Shown here: piece after piece, positions 54,201-63,270 of the stretch | Numbering within the stretch: the first letter of the stretch is position 1 | How the letters are laid out: each line of letters starts with the position of its first letter | From: Leptolyngbya sp. Cla-17 | Lineage (GTDB): Bacteria > Cyanobacteriota > Cyanobacteriia > Leptolyngbyales > Leptolyngbyaceae | Length of the DNA: 64,000 nucleotides | Direction: 5' to 3' | Assembly: GCF_016807185.1 (NCBI RefSeq) | Contig: NZ_JAEVYN010000001.1 | Coordinates: 2,010,161 to 2,074,160, forward strand | The notes under the pieces: generated by a model | What the model was told of the DNA's origin: nothing | The model's input: the letters and a program-made list of their open reading frames with translations, nothing else | The model's database searches: none | Made by a program: the position numbers and the translations under genes

Positions 54201-55739
54201 CTAAGCGTGGTTACGCCAATGATGTGACATTTCCTGCTCTAGTTTTTGGTGAGAGACCATCACTTCTGGAATAATCTGGTTTAAATTCCCAGCTCCCATA
54301 AACAGTGCCAGGTCTCCTGGGTGGAGAATTTCGACAAGAAACTGATGGATTGATTGAAGAGAAGAATGGTAGAAGACTTTATCTTGATGATGGGCAATTA
54401 AATTTGCCAGGGTTGCACCTGTTAAGTCAGCAGGTTTGGACTCTCCAGCACTATAAATATCGCTAATAATGACGACATCTGCATTTGAAAATGATTCCGC
54501 GAATTCAGACAAAAACGCTTGCGTTCGGCTGTAACGATGAGGCTGAAAAATTGCAACAATTCGCTTCAAGGTAGAGCCTGATTCCTGCACTTTAAGCCGT
54601 GCCGCCGCTAGGGTTGCCTGAAGTTCGCTGGGATGATGGGCATAGTCATCGACAAAGAGGATGCCATTATATTCGCCGCGATGCTCAAACCGACGACGAG
54701 CGCCTTCAAAGGTAGCAATAGCTTGAGAAATAGTTGAGAAATTAAGACCTAATAACCGCCCTATTGCAACAGCAGCAAGTGCATTGCTGAGATTGTGACG
54801 ACCTAACAATTTGACATTCAACTGTCCTAAAATGACACCCCGCTCCCAGACTCTAGCCGTGCTTCCACCCCGATGAGAGATGCAGTCAACCGTATAGGTT
54901 GCGTTGGCTTGAGGGTCTAAACTGTAGGTGATTGAAGGAGTAAGATGATCGCGCACAATGGGGCAATCGTAGCTGCCGATCAGGGTTTTGCAATTAGCCT
55001 TGAAGGTTTGGAACGTTTCGATCACCTCATCCAAACTGGCGTAATGATCAATGTGGTCTAGCTCAATATTGGTAATCACACCAATTTCCGAAGCCAATTT
55101 AACCAAAGATCCATCTGATTCGTCTGCTTCAGCAACTAAATAAGGACCTTGACCTACGTGAGCATTGCCTTGCCAAGCATTCACTTCGCCACCGACAACA
55201 ATCGTTGGATCTAAACCCGCCTGCAACAGCATGTAGCCCACTAAGCTACTAGTGGTGGTTTTTCCATGAGTTCCCGCGATCGCGATTCCTCGATATTCGC
55301 GAATCAGTGCAGCCAAAACATCAGAGCGATGGTAGATAGAACACCCCAAATCACATGCCGCTTGATATTCCAAATTGGCGGATTGAATTGCGGTAGAGCA
55401 AATGACTTGGGGGAGGGCATCTAATTTTTGACTGCGATTAGATGAACCATTTTTAGCAGAAGCGGAAGTGTGCGCTGCTGAATTTGTTCCGGCGACCACT
55501 GACGCGATCGCTTCAACGGCAGGACGGGACTGAAAAAACTCTAAATTGCTGGGATCTTGACTCCAAAAAATATGAACCCCATTTTCCTGCAAGCGTTGGG
55601 TAATGTGGCTAAGGCGAAGATCTGACCCTGACACCGGCAAATTTCGCTTTGCCAAAACATATGCTAGAGCAGACATGCCTATACCACCAACACCAATAAA
55701 GTGGAAAGGCTTGCCGCTTAAGTCTATAGAAACCGGCAT
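54201..55739 (-). CDS. murC: UDP-N-acetylmuramate-L-alanine ligase
   Basis: Adds L-Ala to UDP-MurNAc. The 512-residue protein has the N-terminal Rossmann domain (FHFIGVGGIGMSALA), the ATP loop IAGTHGKTTTSSLVG, the EADESDGSL metal region, NIELDHIDHY, the hinge and GRHNLSNALAAVA, then FVDDYAHHPSEL and FQPHRYSR. ATG 55739 was chosen; the frame is open 14 codons further. A Ser/Ala-rich insert (about residues 75-100) is longer than in E. coli. It is followed by murB. Confidence 0.96.
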   Translation of the reverse strand: MPVSIDLSGKPFHFIGVGGIGMSALAYVLAKRNLPVSGSDLRLSHITQRLQENGVHIFWSQDPSNLEFFQSRPAVEAIASVVAGTNSAAHTSASAKNGSSNRSQKLDALPQVICSTAIQSANLEYQAACDLGCSIYHRSDVLAALIREYRGIAIAGTHGKTTTSSLVGYMLLQAGLDPTIVVGGEVNAWQGNAHVGQGPYLVAEADESDGSLVKLASEIGVITNIELDHIDHYASLDEVIETFQTFKANCKTLIGSYDCPIVRDHLTPSITYSLDPQANATYTVDCISHRGGSTARVWERGVILGQLNVKLLGRHNLSNALAAVAIGRLLGLNFSTISQAIATFEGARRRFEHRGEYNGILFVDDYAHHPSELQATLAAARLKVQESGSTLKRIVAIFQPHRYSRTQAFLSEFAESFSNADVVIISDIYSAGESKPADLTGATLANLIAHHQDKVFYHSSLQSIHQFLVEILHPGDLALFMGAGNLNQIIPEVMVSHQKLEQEMSHHWRNHA

Positions 55740-56104
55740 TGTACGATCCTCACAAACCACACCAATAACACGCGCTATCATATCAGGAATAATCTTTTCA
55801 GCATACCTAACCTATTCAGTATTAATTCTTAGAAAAGACTAATAGCTAACTGATTGCTGTCCTGAAAGTTATATCACCCTCTACAAGGTTTCATTCTTTC
55901 TATCCGAAAATTTCTTTCTAGACGCAGTCTGCCTCTTAATGCCAAAGATGCTTAAGATGACAAAGCTTTTCCGGTTTTTTAGTGAAAACGTCTTTTAATA
56001 GACCATTAAGGCTGTTTTATTAATTGATCTTTTGCAGCACATCTTCATTTTCGGCAAATTTCAGTAGGGTTTGAAAAGTTAAGTTTTTCAATCCTGCACT
56101 GGCT
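55740..56104. other. intergenic region between murC and the IS1-family element
   Basis: About 365 AT-rich bp, which must contain the murC promoter. No intact frame was recognised. Its end (56097-56104, CACTGGCT) is the left copy of the IS1 target duplication, so this DNA was once directly continuous with the nadD remnant at 57022. Confidence 0.5.
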
Positions 56105-57006
56105 GATTGTGCGTTAAAGGATTGTGGGCTTGGTAAAGTAGGATCAATTCTTTCCCCTCAAGAAGCTATGGAATGCCGACTTTGTGGTCATCCTAAGTGT
56201 CATAAGCATGGCAAGCTGCCCAATGGACACCAACGCTATTTCTGCCCTCACTGCCAGCAAACCTTCTGTGAGAGCTTTGACACGCTGTACTACTGGCGAC
56301 GAGTGAGTCCGGAACAAGTTCAGCAGGTGCTACAAGCTCATAGTGAGGGCAGCAGCTTACGAGGGATTAGCCGAATTACAGGCTTGGCATACAACACCGT
56401 GGTCAGTATTGTTCGGGCATCGAGTGCCAAGGCTCAGCTAATTCATAACGACCAGGTCAAGCAAGTGGCAACCGCAGAGGTGAGTGCGGATGAGATGTGG
56501 TCTTTCGTGCAAAAAAACAGAAGCAATGTCTTTCCAATGAATTAGAAGTGGGAGACTGCTGGATAGGTCTGAGTTTAGCGGACTCCAGTGGACTGATTTT
56601 AGCGGCACGAGTGGGCAAGCATACAGACGAACTTATTGAGGAATTGGTAATTAGTACACAGGGAAAAACGGCTTGCAAACAGTGGAACAGTGATGACTGG
56701 GGAGGCTATGAACGAGTCCTTCCGCCTGAAATTCTGCACTATGTTGGCAAAGACAAAACGCAGCGCTTAGAGCGAACCAACGGCATCGTCCGACAACAAA
56801 CTGCTCGATGGCACCGCAGGCAAAACAAGTTCGGCAAGCTGTGGGAGCAAACGAAAGTGACAACACGCTTAGTAGTCAGCTATTTCAATTGGATTTGGCG
56901 GCATAGTCGATTCAAAACAACTGCGGCTCAACGAGCAAAACTGGCTGAGCAGCCTTGGACCTGGCAGGATGTCGTTACCTACCCCACAATCCTTTAGTGC
57001 ACTACC
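56105..57006 (+). mobile_element. IS1-family insertion sequence, complete
   Basis: A 902-bp element bounded by an 8-bp direct repeat CACTGGCT (56097-56104 and 57007-57014). Its ends are imperfect inverted repeats sharing the core TAAAGGATTGTGGG, with GATTGTGCGT outside it on the left and GGTAGTGCAC on the right, read inwards. Two overlapping frames encode the transposase through a -1 frameshift site. Size, duplication length and the frameshift all fit IS1. Confidence 0.9.
56168..56997 (+). CDS. IS1-family transposase, made by -1 frameshift (InsA-InsB)
   Basis: Frame 1 (56168-56545) encodes an N-terminal zinc-finger and HTH part: CRLCGHPKCHKHG, CPHCQQTFCESF and GISRITGLAYNTVVSIV. Frame 2 (to 56997) encodes the catalytic part with WNSDDWGGYERV and LERTNGIVRQQTARWHRR. 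They overlap at the heptamer A AAA AAC (56512-56518), the slippery sequence of E. coli IS1, in the correct phase for a -1 shift. Joined, the protein reads ADEMWSFVQKKQKQCL across the site, as in single-frame relatives. So it is probably functional, not a broken gene. Confidence 0.88.
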
Positions 57007-57518
57007 CACTGGCTTTTAGATGTGGAGACTTTACCCAAATCAAAACAAAGGATAGGAATTTTTGGGGGAACCTTTAACCAATCCATTGGGGACATCTTTA
57101 TAATTGCTGAAACTGCCCTAGCTCAGTTTGAGTTGAGTGGTGTTATCTAGGTGCCAACTTTTCGACCTTCTTACAAATCGATTGAATTACTAAGGTTTGA
57201 GCACCGATTTGAAATGGTGAAACAGGCGATCGCGCACCACCCAGTACTTTGGTTTCTGATGTGACCAGCGTCAAGGCAATTCCTATGCTTTAACCACGCT
57301 GCATGATTTAGCAGCTTTATATCCACAATCCGATTGGCACTGGATTATCAGATTGTATGCCTTTCAATCTCTACCCCACTGGTACAACAGCGTTACCGTA
57401 GCCGCTCAATGTACTGGGTTAGTCGCATCCAGAAATACCCAAAATACTTTTACAGTCTGCCAGCAAGTTGCAAACTACTTTACAGAGCAGAAAGTTCCTT
57501 TCCATTGGCATCTCTAGC

Positions 57519-58715
57519 CAGGGTTATTTCATTCTAGACAGTAGGTGAGCATAGGGTCCAGAGTATGGAAGTCCATTCTCCCCCCTTTGATCGTGATGAG
57601 TACGCTTGCAATCGTAGAAGTATTTTCTCACCTACCCGACCCCCGCCGAGGCGCGGGCAGCCGTCATCAGTATGCCGTCTGTTTAGCCTTGTTTACCTTA
57701 GCGATCAGTGCAGGCTGTGGCGGATTTATCGCGATGGGAGATTGGTTAGAGGAATACCGTGAATCCCTGATTCTCCTGTTTGGGTCACCGAAACATGGAC
57801 TACCATCCTATAGTACGATCCGTCGGGTGCTATTAACGCTGGACTATCAATCCTACGGAGCTTGTATCTCAGAGTTCTTCACAATAGAACCGAAAGCGGG
57901 AGAAACGATCGCTCTTGATGGTAAGGTCTTACGGGGTTCTTACCAGATTGAGACGAACGCGAGTACGACAGAATCTCATCCTGCGATTCAATTAGTCACG
58001 GCATACGTCGTGGAACGAGGACTGATCCTACCTCCCCAGCCCGTGGATTGCAAAAGTAATGAAATTAAAGCGATTCCGCCGATCTTAGAGCAACTGGCAA
58101 AACGCGGAGTGGTGTTTGCTTTCGACGCTTTGAACACTCAAAAAAAATATCTGCGCAAATCATCGACTCTGAAAACGACTATCTCGGCGCATTGAAAGGA
58201 AACCACGGCAATTTTTACGCTGCAATTACGGCACAATTTCAGTCCGAATCCCATATTAATTGCGTTGAAACGGGGCATGGTCGAGTCGAACGCCGAAGCG
58301 TCAGCTTGTGGAAGACCTGGGATGGGTTGCCCGGAGCAGAAGAATGGTCAGGATTACGAAGCATTATTCGAGTCAAGAGCTATCGGCACATCCTCAAGGG
58401 GCAATATATCTTGATTAAAAAGCCTGAAATCCGTTATTACATCAGTTCGTTAGACGAAACAGTCGAACAGTTTGGGCGACGGATACGGGATTACTGGCAC
58501 GTTGAGAATAAAGTCCATCATGTGCGAGATGTGACTCAAGGCGAAGATGGTTCTAGAATCCGAGTCAGCGCACTACCTGTCCTATTTGCCACTGCCCGGA
58601 ATCTAGCCCTCAACCTCTATCGGGATGCCGGAGAAACTAATATGGCACAGGCAAGGCGGAAAGCAGGTTATGGGCTGAAGTTGTTGAAGAAGCTATTTAG
58701 AATGAAATAACCCTG
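57519..58715 (+). mobile_element. ISAs1-family insertion sequence inside the nadD remnant
   Basis: A 1197-bp element. Perfect inverted repeats CAGGGTTATTTCATTCTA at the left end and on the minus strand at the right end are flanked by the 10-bp direct repeat CATCTCTAGC (57509-57518 and 58716-58725), the target duplication. The nadD remnant continues in register on both sides. The transposase inside is split by a frameshift in a run of eight A. Perfect ends suggest that insertion is younger than much of the nadD decay. Confidence 0.93.
57545..58710 (+). CDS. ISAs1-family transposase, frameshifted
   Basis: Two frames, 57545-58195 and 58192-58710, together give a full ISAs1 (H-repeat-like) DDE transposase: HLPDPRRGAGSRHQYAVCLALF, IALDGKVLRGS (first Asp), FAFDALNTQKK, then GALKGNHGNFY, RVERRSVSLW and RDYWHVENKVHHVRDVTQGEDGSR (final Glu). 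The break lies in eight A at 58140-58147. Joining needs -1 slippage, or one extra A (nine), to read NTQKKISAQIIDSENDY. So this copy has probably lost one A and may be inactive, although slippage on such a run could restore some full-length protein. Confidence 0.85.
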
Positions 58716-59026
58716 CATCTCTAGCGACTGCCAATGGTAGAAACTTCTTCCAGTTCAATTCGAGATTATTGGCAAAAAGGGCGATCGCTTCGCTACCTCG
58801 TTCCAGACTCAGTACGCCATTACCTCACTACCCAGTTGTCAGTTCCAACCTGATTTAGCTTTTCTAGATAGATAACTTTAATTTAAAAAATAAATTACTT
58901 AAGCCTTAAAAGTGGCTTGGCTCAATACTTCTGGCGTAAAATATCGAAGCGTATTGTTGCACTGAGATACCTCCCATCTTATGATTTTCTTAATAACTAA
59001 AATTTGTTTACCGAGGGCAAGACGCA

Positions 59027-60046
59027 GTGATTAGAGTAGCGATTAACGGCTTCGGGCGTATTGGGCGTAACTTCATGCGCTGCTGGTTGAGCAGAGAGAA
59101 CAGTCAAATTGACCTCGTTGCAATCAACGACACATCTGACCCTAGAACGAACGCTCACCTGCTTAGATATGACTCAATGCTCGGCAAAATGGATGAAAGC
59201 GTTCAAATTGATGCCGACGATAACAGTATTACGGTGAATGGAAAAGTTGTTAAATGCACATCTGATCGCAACCCTGAAAATCTACCCTGGAAAGAGTGGG
59301 ATATTGACCTAATCATCGAATCCACAGGGGTTTTCATCAGCAAAGAAGGTGCATCTAAACATCTGAAGGCAGGTGCCCGAAAGGTGCTGATTACGGCTCC
59401 GGGAAAAGGCGACGATAAAACTTTTGTAGTCGGCGTAAATCATCTCGACTATGACCACGATAAGCACAACATCATCAGCAATGCAAGCTGCACCACCAAT
59501 TGCCTTGCACCAGTTGCAAAGGTGCTAAACGATAACTTTGGCATCATCAAAGGCACGATGACCACTACCCACAGTTACACAGGTGACCAACGCTTGCTAG
59601 ATGCCAGCCACCGCGATTTGAGACGGGCACGAGCCGCTGCAATCAACATTGTTCCAACCTCAACAGGTGCTGCTAAAGCTGTTGCTCTCGTTCTTCCTGA
59701 ACTTGCTGGCAAGCTAAACGGCATTGCCTTACGGGTGCCCACTCCAAATGTCTCAATTGTTGATCTGGTTATTCAGGTAGAGAAGAACACGATCGCTGAA
59801 CAGGTCAATGAAGTTCTGAAAAACGCTGCCGAGGGTTCAATGAAAGGCATTATCAAATATTGTGATTTGCCTCTAGTCTCTAGCGATCATGCAGGCACAT
59901 TTGAATCCGCAATTATCGATGCCGATTTAACCATCGTCATGGGCGGAGACCTGGTAAAAGTAATTGCCTGGTATGACAATGAATGGGGCTACAGTCAGCG
60001 CGTTGTTGATTTAGCTGAAATAGTGGCTCAAAAGTGGGTTGCTTAG
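59027..60046 (+). CDS. gap2: glyceraldehyde-3-phosphate dehydrogenase, photosynthetic Gap2 type
   Basis: A 339-residue GAPDH. INGFGRIGRNFMR is the Rossmann start; the adenosine-binding segment AINDTSDPRTNAHLLRYDS has Thr-Ser after Asp, the form that accepts NADPH, typical of Calvin-cycle Gap2. The catalytic Cys is in SNASCTTNCLAPV, with its partner His in MTTTHSYTGDQ. WYDNEWGYSQRV closes the domain. The start is GTG 59027 after a GAGGG. It has its own terminator at 60088. The gap before it (58854-59026) follows the nadD remnant. Confidence 0.96.
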   Translation: MIRVAINGFGRIGRNFMRCWLSRENSQIDLVAINDTSDPRTNAHLLRYDSMLGKMDESVQIDADDNSITVNGKVVKCTSDRNPENLPWKEWDIDLIIESTGVFISKEGASKHLKAGARKVLITAPGKGDDKTFVVGVNHLDYDHDKHNIISNASCTTNCLAPVAKVLNDNFGIIKGTMTTTHSYTGDQRLLDASHRDLRRARAAAINIVPTSTGAAKAVALVLPELAGKLNGIALRVPTPNVSIVDLVIQVEKNTIAEQVNEVLKNAAEGSMKGIIKYCDLPLVSSDHAGTFESAIIDADLTIVMGGDLVKVIAWYDNEWGYSQRVVDLAEIVAQKWVA

Positions 60047-60087
60047 CCTTTTTCCAAACTGCTTGAAAGTAGAAGTAACTGATATTT

Positions 60088-60116
60088 GGGGTAAGTCTAA
60101 CCGACTGCCCCTTTTT
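60088..60116 (+). terminator. rho-independent terminator after gap2
   Basis: GGGG (60088-60091) pairs with CCCC and AGTC pairs with GACT inside it, with small bulges, followed by TTTTT. It lies 42 nt past the gap2 stop. Confidence 0.8.
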
Positions 60117-60179
60117 GCTGTGTGAAGGTAACCGAATAACGTCTGAGGCAGATTTATTTAATCTTTGAGGGTCAATTAA

Positions 60180-60370
60180 TTCCCTCCAGCAAGCTGCGCC
60201 CAGTAATTACAGCGTCTCAAGGGAGCTGTTGAGCGGACTCGAGCCACAAGGCGTGTGAGTAGAAGCAAAGTGATTACCGTCTGCCTACGGCAGTGATCTT
60301 CCTTTGAAGGCATACCACTTCCTCTAGGAGTACTCCGCAAACCGCCTTTACAGCCATGATAGGTCGCTCA
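60180..60370 (+). ncRNA. candidate structured RNA of unknown class
   Basis: The 650-bp gap between the gap2 terminator and the next gene contains a compact, GC-richer segment that folds by eye into nested helices. GCTGT (60225-60229) pairs with ACAGC (60350-60354), GCG (60233-60235) with CGC (60336-60338), and GAGTA (60257-60261) with TACTC (60331-60335). AAGTG (60268-60272) pairs with CACTT (60316-60320), enclosing hairpins CTGCC-TAC-GGCAG (60281-60293) and CTTC-CTTT-GAAG (60298-60309). GCC-ACAA-GGC (60243-60252) is a side hairpin. It has no coding frame and matches no family I know. It could be an sRNA, a 6S-like rod or a leader of the next gene. The rest of the gap (60371-60769) is AT-rich and empty. 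Confidence 0.45.
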
Positions 60371-60769
60371 AATCTTCTCGAAGCGATACCAAAGCTATTT
60401 GAGAACGTAGAGTTACTGGTACTTCTCATTTTCTAGGGTTAACAAATCCGTATATTTAGGGATAAAAAAGATTTTGTTTCAAGAATTTTTTTATAAATAA
60501 AAAATCTTAAATAAATTCGCCTGTACAACTACCGAAGTCTAGTTTATTTTGAATTAAATAATTCTAAGCAAGCCAGAGAAATCACTTGTGCTAAGCAGTT
60601 CAATCGTTTTTTCAACTTATTAGAAACTCTTCGTTTCTTCAGTATTTTATAATCGAATCTATTTTTTATCGAATTGATAAAGACCGTAGAATTGCTATTT
60701 CCTATACAAAAAAAGATGTCCATACTTGGTGAACAACCGCATTCAATAGTTTTAACGGAATACCTAGCT

Positions 60770-61570
60770 ATGAACTACAAAAAAATTGTCAGTGCTGCGA
60801 GCGTTTTTGCGACTGGTTTAGTATTGTCTGGCTCTCCGGCGCAAGCTGCATTTACATTTTCCAGCAACGTTTCAGGCACTTATGATTCGGCTGGCAACCT
60901 TGATTCAACTCGTGATATCTTTCTAAATTCCGTCACATTGGATAATGGTAAAACTGTCGATCAGTTTGCTTTAGTTAAGTCTGCACAGATCATCCATAAT
61001 GATGTGTGGAACGGTGGAAATAGTGGTGCTGCTAGCTCCGATCGCGGCGACAATGCATCGGGTTCATCCAAAGAATTGGCAACGAATGCAAATGTGGCTA
61101 CTAGCTTGGGTAACCGCAACCTGAATAACATTATTGATACCGAAGATAGCGGCTCATTCAAAATGAACCTACTGTTTGAGCAGGCGGTTTCCAGTTTATT
61201 TCTCTGGGAACGGGGTATGAACAGCGACCTTTCCATTCAAGGATTAGATAGTAATGGTTCCGTGATTGGAAATATCCTTCGCCTTGATCGCCTTACACAG
61301 ACAGATGCGAAATACAGCATCGATACGACTGAAATTGGTGCCGCTCAAACAGTCGGTTCTTGGGGTGTGAACTTAAGCGATTTGGGTTTGACAGGCTCAT
61401 TTTTTGGTGTTCAAGTCAGTGCAAATGCTTCCCACAACGGTGCAGACTTCAAACTGATGGGTGGCTCTGCTGAAGCTGCTCCTGAACCTTTCACCATCGG
61501 CGGTACGCTGGTCGGCTTGGCTTTGGGCTACCGTCTGAAGAAAAAACAGCAATCTAAAGTAGATGCATAG
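60770..61570 (+). CDS. exosortase-dependent (PEP-CTERM) surface protein, XDP2-like
   Basis: A 266-residue exported protein. Signal peptide MNYKKIVSAASVFATGLVLSG with cleavage after AQA near residue 26. The mature domain (FTFSSNVSGTYDSAGN, IFLNSVTLDNGKTVDQFALV, LGNRNLNNIIDTEDSGSFKMNLLF, LWERGMNSDLSIQGLD) resembles the XDP2 family of cyanobacterial exosortase substrates. The C-terminus has the PEP motif (AAPEPFTIGG), a hydrophobic helix and a basic tail (RLKKKQQSK). ATG 60770 was chosen since the upstream extension is not signal-like. It ends at a strong terminator. The family name is from memory. Confidence 0.75.
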   Translation: MNYKKIVSAASVFATGLVLSGSPAQAAFTFSSNVSGTYDSAGNLDSTRDIFLNSVTLDNGKTVDQFALVKSAQIIHNDVWNGGNSGAASSDRGDNASGSSKELATNANVATSLGNRNLNNIIDTEDSGSFKMNLLFEQAVSSLFLWERGMNSDLSIQGLDSNGSVIGNILRLDRLTQTDAKYSIDTTEIGAAQTVGSWGVNLSDLGLTGSFFGVQVSANASHNGADFKLMGGSAEAAPEPFTIGGTLVGLALGYRLKKKQQSKVDA

Positions 61571-61623
61571 TTTCACAGCAAAGACTAAGCCAATAGCTAA
61601 AGTTTGAGTGAGATCAGTTGTTG

Positions 61624-61658
61624 TAGGAGATGCCTTCATAGGTGTCTCCTATTTTTTT
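61624..61658 (+). terminator. strong rho-independent terminator after the PEP-CTERM gene
   Basis: TAGGAGATGCCT (61624-61635) pairs with AGGTGTCTCCTA (61640-61651) with two G-T pairs and the tetraloop TCAT, followed by seven T. Confidence 0.93.
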
Positions 61659-61822
61659 GAGTTTTCTGCCAATTGACAGACTCACTTCATTTTGGATCTC
61701 GATACTCTAACAATGGCTTCGTGAATGTGATGAGTAGATGAATGCCACCATAATGACCAAAGCGAATCAGTTAAATTCCTTAAATTTGTCCTGAACCCCC
61801 ACTCCTCAATCTTTTAACTTTT

Positions 61823-63256
61823 ATGCAAATTCAAACTCCTGATTGGGTTAAACATGCCGTTTTCTACCAAATCTTTCCTGATCGCTTTGTTCGGGCGGTT
61901 CAATCTCGCAAGTCTTGGTTGCAAGAGACATCCTGGGAACCCTGGCATGTGCCGCCGACGCTGCAAGGGTATAAAGGTGGCGACTTGTGGGGTGTGATCG
62001 AAAAACTCGATTATTTGCAAACCTTAGGGATTACGGCAATTTACTTCACTCCGATTTTTCAATCGGCTTGCAATCATCGGTATCACACGCACGACTATTA
62101 CCAGGTAGACCCAATTTTGGGCGGTAACGCTGCGTTTGAGGAATTGCTAAATGAGGCGCACCGTCGTGACATCAAAGTGGTGTTAGATGGAGTGTTCAAT
62201 CATTGCAGCCGGGGTTTCTTTTTCTTTAATGACATTTTGGAAAATGGACCGCATTCACCTTGGGTGGACTGGTTTAAGATCGAGGGCTGGCCTTTGGCTC
62301 CTTATGATGGCGATCGCCCGGCAAACTATGTGGGCTGGTGGGATAATCGAGCGCTACCTGTGTTTAATCACGACAATCCAAACGCGCGAGAATACCTGAT
62401 GGAAGTTGCCGAATATTGGCTGAAACTGGGAATTGATGGATGGCGGTTGGATGTGCCCAATGAGATTACAGCGCCTGGGTTTTGGCAAGAGTTTCGCGAT
62501 CGCGTCAAAGCCATCAATCCTGAAGCCTATATTGTTGGAGAAATTTGGGGCGATTCGCGTGAATGGCTAGATGGAACCCAGTTCGATGGAGTGATGAACT
62601 ATCTATTTACTGCACCCACGATCGCCTTTGCTGCGGGCGATCGCGTCATCCGCAAGTATGTTGAAGGGCGCTCTTACACGCCTTATCCCGCTTTGGATGC
62701 AAAGGGCTATGCAGCCAAAATTCAAAAGCTGCTCAAGCTCTATGATTGGGAGATTCACCAGACTCAACTGAACTTGCTTGCCAGCCATGATACGGCTCGG
62801 TTGCTCAGCATTGCTGGCGAAGATAGAGATAGCGTCAAACTGGGGACTCTGCTGCTACTGACTTTTCCTGGTGCGCCCAGCATTTATTATGGGGATGAAG
62901 TGGGTTTAGAGGGTGGTATTGACCCCGATTCGCGGCGCGGCTTTCCTGCCGAAGCCGACTGGGATCAGGACCTTTTAGACTACCACCGCCAGGTTATCGC
63001 ATTACGTCATGCCCACCCCGCTCTGAGGATTGGCGACTACAAGACCCTGTACGCTCAAGGCGACGTTTATATTTTGGCGCGCAGTTTGCCGACCGAAACC
63101 ATTGTAGTTGCTGTCAATGCTGGAACTAAGCCTGCCACGGTAACTTTGCCAGCAATGCCTCATCTACAGCAACTTTTCGGAGAAAGTACTTTGAAGCAAA
63201 CATCTGACGAGTTGCAAATTAGCTTACCTAAACGAAGCGGCTGTATTTTGGGATAG
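61823..63256 (+). CDS. GH13 alpha-glycosidase (neopullulanase/maltogenic amylase-like)
   Basis: A 477-residue cytoplasmic alpha-amylase family enzyme. Conserved GH13 regions in order: VVLDGVFNHCS, GWRLDVPNEI with the nucleophile Asp, YIVGEIWGDS with the acid/base Glu, and LLASHDTARLL with the third Asp. VFYQIFPDRF at the start is typical of neopullulanase-like GH13 enzymes. It lacks the ~120-residue N-terminal domain of cyclomaltodextrinases, so it is a short form. It is convergent, 14 bp apart, with a MalK-type ATPase, which suggests maltodextrin or related glucoside use. Confidence 0.93.
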   Translation: MQIQTPDWVKHAVFYQIFPDRFVRAVQSRKSWLQETSWEPWHVPPTLQGYKGGDLWGVIEKLDYLQTLGITAIYFTPIFQSACNHRYHTHDYYQVDPILGGNAAFEELLNEAHRRDIKVVLDGVFNHCSRGFFFFNDILENGPHSPWVDWFKIEGWPLAPYDGDRPANYVGWWDNRALPVFNHDNPNAREYLMEVAEYWLKLGIDGWRLDVPNEITAPGFWQEFRDRVKAINPEAYIVGEIWGDSREWLDGTQFDGVMNYLFTAPTIAFAAGDRVIRKYVEGRSYTPYPALDAKGYAAKIQKLLKLYDWEIHQTQLNLLASHDTARLLSIAGEDRDSVKLGTLLLLTFPGAPSIYYGDEVGLEGGIDPDSRRGFPAEADWDQDLLDYHRQVIALRHAHPALRIGDYKTLYAQGDVYILARSLPTETIVVAVNAGTKPATVTLPAMPHLQQLFGESTLKQTSDELQISLPKRSGCILG

Positions 63257-63270
63257 TTTCTGGGTTCTAT

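Larger units (their letters stand above)
57022..58853 (+). pseudogene. nadD: decayed nadD (nicotinate-nucleotide adenylyltransferase)
   Basis: Translation in shifting frames recovers a NadD-like protein: KQRIGIFGGTFN, then a damaged HWGH region, IAETALAQFEL, VPTFRPSYKS, FEHRFEMVKQAIAHHPVLW, SDVTSVKA, YALTTLHDLAALYPQSDWHWII, AFQSLPHWYNSVTVAAQCT. After the ISAs1 element comes PMVETSSSSIRDYWQKGRSLRYLVPD to a stop at 58851-58853. Lesions seen: compensating indels across HWGH (57075-57110), TAG at 57148-57150 where Trp is expected, frameshifts near 57250 and 57280, and the 1.2-kb insertion at 57519. Another NMN/NaMN adenylyltransferase must serve this cell. A GTG at 57022 is a possible ancestral start. 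Confidence 0.85.

Noticed and set aside
56497..56997. Separate gene for the second IS1 frame
   Set aside because: It has no convincing own start. The A AAA AAC site joins it to the first frame as one product.
60180..60370. Cobalamin or glutamine riboswitch, tmRNA, SRP RNA or RNase P RNA in the gap after gap2
   Set aside because: None of the core sequences of these RNAs that I know (B12 box, SRP GGAA-type tetraloop region, tmRNA start, RNase P core) is present. It is left as an unclassified candidate.
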